Shown: positions 6,730 to 11,326 of the stretch, piece by piece
How the letters are laid out: every line of letters starts with the position of its first letter
Position numbering within the stretch: position 1 is the first letter of the stretch
NCBI GenBank assembly: GCA_964356135.1
Contig: CAYHGV010000095.1
Coordinates: forward strand, 1 to 11,326
DNA from: CAYHGV01 sp964356135
Lineage (GTDB): Bacteria > Hydrothermota > Tepidihabitantia > CAYHGV01
Reading direction: 5' to 3'
Length of the DNA: 11,326 nucleotides
The notes under the pieces: generated by a model
Databases searched by the model: none
Told to the model about the DNA's origin: nothing
What the model saw: the letters and a program-made list of their open reading frames with translations, nothing else
Made by a program: the position numbers and the translations under genes

Positions 6730-8425
6730 GCGGTTCCGGGTTTTTCAGCTTACGCCCGTAATCGATTCTGACCGGACCAATCGGAGTGTTATAGCGCAGA
6801 CCGATGCCGCCACTGTATTCATAATGATCCAGTGTGAACTCATTTATCGTAGTGGTTATTTCGCCGCCGTCAAAAAAGAGCACCAGTCCGAAGTTCTTAT
6901 AGAACGGTGACCGGAGCTCGAAATTGGTATTAACCAAAAAGTCGCCGTAGTGGAGGCTGTCCACTAAAACCGGGCCGATCGATTTTTCTTTATAACCCCG
7001 CAGACTGTTTCCGCCGCCCAGGCTAAATTCCTCATAGTTGGGCACGGTTTCAGTCCGACCATAGGGCAAGATAACGCCGAGCTTTGCCCGCACCGCAATG
7101 ATCGAATAGAAACACCGAATCTCGTAGTTTATCCGGTAGAAATCGTTGTTGCCCTTAAAAATTCCACCGGCCGCCTCAAGCACCGGGACTGTGTATACTC
7201 CTCTTCTCGGATTAAACGGGTCATCCCGGGTATCGTACACCACCCCCCCGATCAGAGAATTAGTGATACCCCGGGTGATTGTATCGGGAAAGGATTGAAT
7301 GACCTTCTTATATCGACCCAGGGTGTACACCCTCCACTCCTTTGTCAGATCCCGACTCATCCCCGCTTCTACTCCCCAGCTGTTTTTACTGAAGGTTTCG
7401 GTCCGGGTGGTATTTTTCGTCAGTTCCCGATTAAAAAACGGGCGGAGGTTGAAATTAAACCGGGTCTTTAAAAAATAGGGCACCCGGTAGTTAAGAAAAA
7501 AATTGAGTATATACTCGCCGTAAAGATTGGGTGAAAATTCGCCCGAGAGTGATACCACCTGCGCCTGGTCGAAGAAATTCAGGTGCTCCCAATCCAGGGA
7601 AAGGAGCAGCCGATTCGGCGTCTCTAAGCCTATCCCGAAGCCAAAGGTATGGGGCGGTTGTTCCAGTACATCGAACGAAAGAACGAGGCTGTCCTTTTTA
7701 TCTTCGGTGCCGATAAGCCGATTTCCCACCCTTGCGAACATCCCGGTGGCATAGAGCCGGCGCTGGGCATCATTGATACGCTGCAACGAGAATGGTTCGC
7801 CCGGCCGAATCTCGGTCGTCGTAAGAATCACCGAGGTCACTACCTTCGTATTCCCCCAGATTTGGACATCCTTGATGTGGACGAGCTTTCCCTCGTTAAT
7901 TGAAAAGTTCACCCGGGCGCTCGTATTGACCGTATCCACCGACCGCTGTATTTCAACGTAGTAGTAACCGGAATTCTTATAGAAATTGGCAATCGTTTCT
8001 TCAGCCGCCTGGAGCTCTTTCTCTACCAGCCACTGGCCGGACTTTAACCTCACCCCGGCAAGAGCCACTTCCCGTGGAAAAGCAGCGACTCCCGAAAAAT
8101 CCAATTGACTGATTTTCGTTCGTGGACCTTCGTTGACCGTAATCCGCACCTGCGCAAACCCTGGCTTTTTTTCTTCTATCGCCTTTCCTGCATCGGTTTT
8201 AAAAAAACCCTGAGTAGCATAAAAATATTTAATGCGCTCCAGGTCCTGATCCAACAAATGTTCGTTCAGAACATCCTTCACTTGAGATTCGAGCCTACTT
8301 TTTAAAACCTTAGCCTTAAAGTGCTTGTTCCCGTAAAAAATAATCTTTTCAATCTTTAATTCCTGGCCCGGGGTGGTAAAAAATGGCGTTACCAGCCAGA
8401 CTACCGCGACCAATTTTTTAATCAT
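6689..8425 (-). CDS. tamA: Omp85-family outer-membrane assembly protein, TamA-like
   Basis: A 578-residue precursor: signal peptide (about 1-20, MIKKLVAVVWLVTPFF then TTPG), three POTRA domains (about 23-98, 101-178, 181-256) and a C-terminal beta-barrel (about 258-578). Barrel landmarks are YDTRDDPFNPRRG (397-409), SLRGY (474-478, the L6 loop VRGF/Y motif that locks the barrel) and a C-terminal strand ending in Phe. Three POTRAs and the adjoining tamB point to TamA rather than the five-POTRA BamA. In a reduced lineage it could also serve as the main Omp85 protein. I start at ATG 8425: the frame extends 26 codons further up, but the signal peptide begins here and a sigma-70 promoter ends 8 bp upstream, which would make the transcript leaderless. 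The end overlaps the tamB frame by up to 41 nt. Confidence 0.92.
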   Translation of the reverse strand: MIKKLVAVVWLVTPFFTTPGQELKIEKIIFYGNKHFKAKVLKSRLESQVKDVLNEHLLDQDLERIKYFYATQGFFKTDAGKAIEEKKPGFAQVRITVNEGPRTKISQLDFSGVAAFPREVALAGVRLKSGQWLVEKELQAAEETIANFYKNSGYYYVEIQRSVDTVNTSARVNFSINEGKLVHIKDVQIWGNTKVVTSVILTTTEIRPGEPFSLQRINDAQRRLYATGMFARVGNRLIGTEDKKDSLVLSFDVLEQPPHTFGFGIGLETPNRLLLSLDWEHLNFFDQAQVVSLSGEFSPNLYGEYILNFFLNYRVPYFLKTRFNFNLRPFFNRELTKNTTRTETFSKNSWGVEAGMSRDLTKEWRVYTLGRYKKVIQSFPDTITRGITNSLIGGVVYDTRDDPFNPRRGVYTVPVLEAAGGIFKGNNDFYRINYEIRCFYSIIAVRAKLGVILPYGRTETVPNYEEFSLGGGNSLRGYKEKSIGPVLVDSLHYGDFLVNTNFELRSPFYKNFGLVLFFDGGEITTTINEFTLDHYEYSGGIGLRYNTPIGPVRIDYGRKLKNPEPRGWGIYFGLFQIF

Positions 8426-8432
8426 ATAATTT

Positions 8433-8461
8433 ATAATAAGCTGGCTCGGCGCTGCGGTCAA
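8433..8461 (-). promoter_or_regulatory. Promoter of tamA-tamB-priA, predicted leaderless
   Basis: On the minus strand TTGACC (8461-8456), a 17-bp spacer and TATTAT (8438-8433) match the sigma-70 consensus at 5 of 6 bases in each box. The +1 falls at 8426 or 8425, and 8425 is the A of the tamA ATG. No ribosome binding site precedes that ATG. The rest of the 131-nt gap after the AIR-synthase-like gene shows no terminator, only a 7-bp inverted repeat (CGATCGC/GCGATCG, arms near 8476-8482 and 8514-8520). Confidence 0.6.
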
Positions 8462-8556
8462 GCCCGATTTTAACGACGATCGCCCCCTACCGCCTGACGG
8501 CATTCCCTGGTTTGCGATCGAGGCTCACGGGCATCGCCTGCTCCCCGCTCCAATCC

Positions 8557-9642
8557 TTATACTATGCCCTTCGTATTGTGCTCCAATTCTTGATAGTGCC
8601 GGAGGGCATCGTAAAAAGCCCTCCAGAACGGGTCGATCCCGGGATGCTTTAAAAGTTTTTCTTTGCCGTGCTCGATGACGGTGAACCCGTATCGGGGTTC
8701 GGTAAACTCACCCACAATCGAGCAGGCGATACCGCGTGCCTGCAAAGCCTTCACCACCACCTCCGCCTTTATGCTCCGCACGGCAATTAAGAGTGTCCCC
8801 TCCGAGATCGACTGATACGGGTCGATCTTGAAATAATCACAGATTTCAGAAACACCCTGCTCCAGGACAATTTTCTCCTTTTCAATTCTCACCCCTAAAC
8901 CGGCCGCCTTTGCCAGTTCCAAAACACCGCCCCAGATTCCACACTCGGTGGCATCGTGCATCGCCGATACCCCGCGATCCCGCACCCCGACCTCGACCGC
9001 GGTCAGCGCATCCAGCACGACCGACATCTTATAAAAAATACCCTGTGCCCTTTGAGAAAATTCTCTGCCGAATTCCCGTTCCAGCAGTACTGGAAACATC
9101 GTTGCGAAAATGCCCGCCGATTCAATCGCCGGTCCTTTGGTTATAACGAGAGCATCTCCCGGTTTCATGAATGCCGGACCGACATAGCGATCCTTGTCGC
9201 CAACTGCCAGAAAGGTCGCTCCTCCAACCATCGGATACTGGCAGTTTTCGTACCGTGCCGTATGCCCGCACACAATCGCCGCCCCCATCGCTTGACACTC
9301 CCGAGAGATAGTCTCCCAAACGATGGTCAATTCCTGCTCCGACATCGAAAGCGGCAGATTTAAATCGATCGATAGGTAACTGGGAGGCAGACCGGAAGTA
9401 ACCACATCCGAAGCGAGGATATGAATCGCAAACCAGGCCGCCCGCTCCCAGCCGTATTCGGGAACGATAAAGACCGGATCAGCGGTTAGGGCAACCGCTT
9501 TATCGCCAATCTCGACAATTCCGACGTCGACTCCGTGCTGGGGACCAACCAGAACCTCGTTTCGCTTAGCGCCCAGCCGCGGATAAATCAAAGCATCAAA
9601 CACCTCGGCCGTAATCTTACCGATTGCTGGCAGTTCAACCAT
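8557..9642 (-). CDS. AIR synthase (PurM)/HypE-like ATP-binding enzyme
   Basis: A 361-residue PurM-superfamily protein with an N-terminal AIRS domain (about 30-150) and a C-terminal AIRS_C domain (about 163-315). Members use ATP to activate an oxygen atom by phosphorylation (PurM, PurL, ThiL, SelD, HypE). Visible motifs are TADPVF (53-58), the glycine-rich GAAIVCGHTAR (120-130), MKPGDALVITKG (159-170) and HDATECGIWGGVLELA (229-244), the counterpart of the HypE HDPTRGG motif. It lacks the C-terminal PRIC-like cysteine tail on which HypE makes thiocyanate, so it is probably not a true HypE. No hydrogenase maturation genes are nearby. I start at ATG 9642, where AAGGAGGG (9653-9646) is an excellent binding site. 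An ATG 27 nt upstream has none. A TTGACT at 9688-9683 with a poor -10 might drive it. The substrate is unknown. Confidence 0.82.
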   Translation of the reverse strand: MVELPAIGKITAEVFDALIYPRLGAKRNEVLVGPQHGVDVGIVEIGDKAVALTADPVFIVPEYGWERAAWFAIHILASDVVTSGLPPSYLSIDLNLPLSMSEQELTIVWETISRECQAMGAAIVCGHTARYENCQYPMVGGATFLAVGDKDRYVGPAFMKPGDALVITKGPAIESAGIFATMFPVLLEREFGREFSQRAQGIFYKMSVVLDALTAVEVGVRDRGVSAMHDATECGIWGGVLELAKAAGLGVRIEKEKIVLEQGVSEICDYFKIDPYQSISEGTLLIAVRSIKAEVVVKALQARGIACSIVGEFTEPRYGFTVIEHGKEKLLKHPGIDPFWRAFYDALRHYQELEHNTKGIV

Positions 9643-9743
9643 CCGCCCTCCTTTTTGATATTTTTCCATAAAATTGATGGATAGTCAATACTTCCCTGCG
9701 ACCCGGTTCGTCGCCAATCTCAGATAGAGCTCTGGTTTAAGCA

Positions 9744-9749
9744 AGTCAA
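9744..9749 (-). promoter_or_regulatory. -35 half of the IS circle-junction promoter
   Basis: TTGACT on the minus strand sits 10 bp from the inferred element end. In the integrated element it has no good -10: the flank offers TATCTG at 17 bp. In a circle it would face TATAAT at the other end. As it points out of the element towards the AIR-synthase-like gene, a weak hybrid promoter is also possible. Confidence 0.5.
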
Positions 9750-9758
9750 TGCTCTATT

Positions 9759-9768
9759 CGCCTCCTCC
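9759..9768 (-). repeat. Subterminal inverted repeat, transposase-distal end
   Basis: GGAGGAGGCG on the minus strand contains AGGAGGCG, the reverse complement of CGCCTCCT near the other end (11290-11283). Similarity continues inward with TTTGAT at 9774-9779 on the plus strand and its counterpart near 11269-11274 read on the minus strand. Confidence 0.45.
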
Positions 9769-9810
9769 ATTATTTGATAGATAACGCTGCCAATGGGTCC
9801 CACAATCAAT

Positions 9811-9972
9811 GCTTATTACCCGACTCTGGTGCTTCCAGGACTTCTCCCCATAGGGAGAACCCGTACGATGCTTCATTCGGATCAGTAAGCCAGTGGGGAT
9901 CACTTTCCTGACAATCGAGGCCTCTTCCTGTGGGAAGACCCTCTTCGAGCTCTCTCGTGACTCCCCCACTGG
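9811..9972 (-). ncRNA. Candidate bridge (seeker) RNA of the IS110-family element
   Basis: Just after the transposase stop the minus strand folds into two consecutive long hairpins with internal loops, as bridge RNAs do. Hairpin 1 is closed by a perfect 9-bp stem (9972-9964 with 9898-9890) and capped by TCTTCC/GGAAGA around CACA. Hairpin 2 follows at once, with CTTA/TAAG (9889-9886 with 9815-9812), CCGA/TCGG (9880-9877 with 9823-9820) and a cap of TTCTCCC/GGGAGAA (9859-9853 with 9848-9842). Loop 1 carries segments matching the two flanking sites (target guides); loop 2 carries segments matching the two element ends (donor guides). The target-then-donor order is that of the IS621 bridge RNA, and the size (162 nt or more) is similar. 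The true 5' and 3' ends are unknown. Confidence 0.65.
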
Positions 9973-9991
9973 CAGCAGTTTTTCTATCATG

Positions 9992-11236
9992 TTAGGCAGC
10001 CAAACTTTCTGACCATTCCACAGTATATTCCCGGCCGTCCCGCACTAACGCAAACAGAACGCGTAGAAGTTTTCGTGCCACGGCAATCAGGACCTTCATT
10101 CTGCACACGCCTCTGTTTACTAATTTCTTGTAAAAATGATACAACGGCATACCAGGACGTGATTGCCGTAATGCTGCAAAATAGAGTAGCCAGCGTACGA
10201 GCGGGCGTCCGCGTTTCGTTATCCTTACCCTACCGGCATGTTTCCCGGAGCTCAAACGATAGAGATTCAGGCCGGCCAACTTGATAATTTCCCCGGCATT
10301 GTGATACAATTTCAGGCTCCCGGTCTCTCCCAGTATCATCGCTGCGGTAATGAGCCCGACTCCTTTTAAACTTACCAGGGATCTCGTCTCAGGCAGTCTG
10401 CCCGCCACCTCTCCCAGGGCTTTTTCAATTCCTCGTTTCTGCAGCGCGAGCTCATCTGCCCGTGCGAGATAGGGCACGAGTATCAACTCCAACCGCTCAG
10501 TACCTACGGTGATCCCCACGGAATGACGAGCTGCTTCATAAAGTTTTTCTATCTTTTCCTGATTCGCCGTGCCGCGACTTATGCTCTGTAACTGTTTCGT
10601 CAGTGTTTCGAGGGGGACCGTGAGCAGCTCGGCGGGCCGGAGGTAATGGCGCAAGAGATAGAGAACGGTCTTACTCATAACATTCGGGAAGATACGGGTC
10701 AATTCAGGAAAGACCATGTCGACAATGCTGTTGAGGGTATTCGACAGAGCGTTCTGTTCCTTGGTGATATGTTGCCGTGCCTTCGTGAGCATGCGGAGTT
10801 CCAAGTATATTCCCCGCGGAAGATTCAGGAAATGAAACTTACCCTGAGCGACGAGATCGGCAATCACGATCGAATCTTTGGGATCGGTTTTGTTAGGTGT
10901 ATTATCCAGAAGTTCTTTCGCCTTTTTGGTATGCGCAGGGTTGACCTGAACCATCTTCACTCCGTGCTTATCCAGGAAATAAGCGAGATTCTCCCAGTAA
11001 TGGCCGGTCGATTCCATACCGACAATCACATCCTTCTGTGTAGTGGACCGTAACCGGACAATAAATCCCATGAATTCATCGAAACCACAGGCATCGTTAG
11101 AAAACCGGAAGGGCTTGGTGAATTCGCCCGTCGGCAGCAAAGCACAGGCGAAGTGCCAAAACTTGCCTATGTCCACACCGATGGCTATAACATCCTTGAC
11201 CACTGCTCGTTTGAGAGCTATATTCTTTCTATTCAT
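9992..11236 (-). CDS. IS110-family DEDD transposase
   Basis: A 414-residue recombinase that acts with a bridge RNA to join element ends and target. The N-terminal RuvC-like DEDD domain (about 17-165) shows Asp22 in GVDIGK, Glu75 in GMESTGHYWEN, and Asp118/Asp121 with Asp127 in NKTDPKD then IADL. A helical linker (about 170-285) follows. The C-terminal Transposase_20 domain starts at SLKGVGLITAAMILGE (289-304) and holds the nucleophile candidate Ser329/Ser330 in RLSSGKHAGR, then ITKRGRPLVRWLL. Length is normal and no frame is broken. The ATG at 11236 has an ideal ribosome binding site (AAGGAGG, 11248-11242), but that site can pair with an upstream copy of its complement. It ends one base before an ATG whose short frame I do not consider a gene. 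Confidence 0.95.
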   Translation of the reverse strand: MNRKNIALKRAVVKDVIAIGVDIGKFWHFACALLPTGEFTKPFRFSNDACGFDEFMGFIVRLRSTTQKDVIVGMESTGHYWENLAYFLDKHGVKMVQVNPAHTKKAKELLDNTPNKTDPKDSIVIADLVAQGKFHFLNLPRGIYLELRMLTKARQHITKEQNALSNTLNSIVDMVFPELTRIFPNVMSKTVLYLLRHYLRPAELLTVPLETLTKQLQSISRGTANQEKIEKLYEAARHSVGITVGTERLELILVPYLARADELALQKRGIEKALGEVAGRLPETRSLVSLKGVGLITAAMILGETGSLKLYHNAGEIIKLAGLNLYRLSSGKHAGRVRITKRGRPLVRWLLYFAALRQSRPGMPLYHFYKKLVNRGVCRMKVLIAVARKLLRVLFALVRDGREYTVEWSESLAA

Positions 11237-11239
11237 GAT

Positions 11240-11290
11240 CGCCTCCTTCTAAGGGTTTAGGTAGTATAATCAAAAAAAGGCAAGGAGGCG
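11240..11290 (-). promoter_or_regulatory. Possible hairpin masking the transposase ribosome binding site
   Basis: The transposase binding site lies in AAGGAGGCG (11248-11240). Its exact 9-base complement, CGCCTCCTT, lies upstream at 11290-11282, with 33 nt between. Any transcript entering from upstream of 11290, including one from the circle-junction promoter, could hide the site. A -10-like TATACT at 11268-11263 lies between the arms, and a transcript starting near 11256 would lack the upstream arm. That -10 has no clear -35. The upstream arm is also the subterminal inverted repeat, so its conservation may serve DNA ends instead. Confidence 0.45.
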
Positions 11291-11310
11291 GTCTTTTTAT
11301 CATTAACTGC

Positions 11311-11316
11311 ATTATA
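11311..11316 (-). promoter_or_regulatory. -10 half of the IS circle-junction promoter
   Basis: A perfect TATAAT on the minus strand begins 5 bp inside the inferred end, reading towards the transposase. In the linear element no -35 is visible in the few flanking bases. With the ends joined through one CT core, TTGACT from the other end is exactly 17 bp away. Confidence 0.55.
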
Positions 11317-11326
11317 GCATCCTGAC

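Larger units (their letters stand above)
9734..11321 (-). mobile_element. IS110-family insertion sequence (IS1111-like layout), about 1.59 kb
   Basis: The element contains a full DEDD transposase and a structured non-coding region 3' of it, the IS1111-group layout. There are no terminal inverted repeats or target duplication, as usual in this family. I set the ends from the RNA guides and from the junction promoter: CT at 9732-9733 and at 11322-11323 is the probable shared core dinucleotide. An imperfect subterminal inverted repeat lies inside both ends (core CGCCTCCT at 9759-9766 and the same sense read from 11290 to 11283, then a shared TTTGAT further in). It looks intact and possibly active. 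The end assignment is inference; the right flank seen here is only 3-5 bases long. Confidence 0.75.

Noticed and set aside
8426..8503. 26-codon N-terminal extension of tamA
   Set aside because: It precedes a proper signal peptide, is rich in Gly/Ser/Arg, and contains the promoter boxes.
8476..8520. Inverted repeat CGATCGC/GCGATCG before tamA, considered as a terminator or operator
   Set aside because: The arms contain the palindrome CGATCG, which inflates the symmetry, and no T-run follows. It is too common a pattern to call.
9660..9688. Promoter TTGACT-17-AAAAAT before the AIR-synthase-like gene
   Set aside because: The -10 lacks the first T of the consensus, and the predicted start would fall on the ribosome binding site. 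Mentioned only in the gene entry.
9724..9757. 7-bp inverted repeat ATAGAGC/GCTCTAT with a 20-nt loop, considered as a terminator
   Set aside because: No T-run follows on either strand, and it straddles the inferred IS boundary, so one arm is flank and the other element.
9754..9990. 78-codon minus-strand frame starting just after the transposase stop
   Set aside because: It lies on the hairpins of the candidate bridge RNA, its protein has no recognisable fold or motif, and its sequence is explained by RNA structure. It has no ribosome binding site of its own.

Overview
The window carries about 50% G+C DNA from a Gram-negative bacterium. The outer-membrane assembly pair TamA/TamB shows a double membrane. 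Compact minus-strand gene order, heptanucleotide repeats between genes, an unusual PriA and a free-standing LigD-type phosphoesterase suggest an uncultured or candidate phylum, with WOR-3 (Stahlbacteria) or another FCB-like lineage as a weak guess. No marker gene fixes the taxonomy. All genes I support lie on the minus strand, so transcription runs from high to low coordinates.

Layout, in transcription order. (1) 11321-9734: an IS110-family insertion sequence with a DEDD transposase and, 3' of it, a structured non-coding region that I read as its bridge (seeker) RNA. Four short guide segments in that RNA match the two flanks and the two element ends. They place the boundaries at a CT dinucleotide on each side, and joining the ends would build a TTGACT-17-TATAAT promoter. 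(2) 9642-8557: an AIR-synthase/HypE-like ATP-binding enzyme. (3) 8425-3358: tamA then tamB, overlapping. tamA has a promoter so close to its ATG that the mRNA should be leaderless. (4) 3358-1382: priA, coupled to tamB by a TGATG overlap. Its Walker A lysine and motif VI arginines are lost, so its ATPase is probably dead. (5) 1334-651: an HD-domain phosphohydrolase. (6) 577-194: a one-domain LigD-type 3'-phosphoesterase. (7) A promoter at 77-104 and the first codons of another gene running off the left edge.

tamA-tamB-priA-HD-PE look like one transcription unit: envelope assembly, replication restart, a nucleotide or phosphate hydrolase and DNA 3'-end repair. The last two intergenic gaps hold degenerate tandem heptamers (AGTNNNN-like). 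One runs into the ribosome binding site of the HD gene; the other lies between the ribosome binding site and ATG of the phosphoesterase gene. The IS sits about 90 bp upstream of the AIR-synthase-like gene and disrupts no gene visible here.
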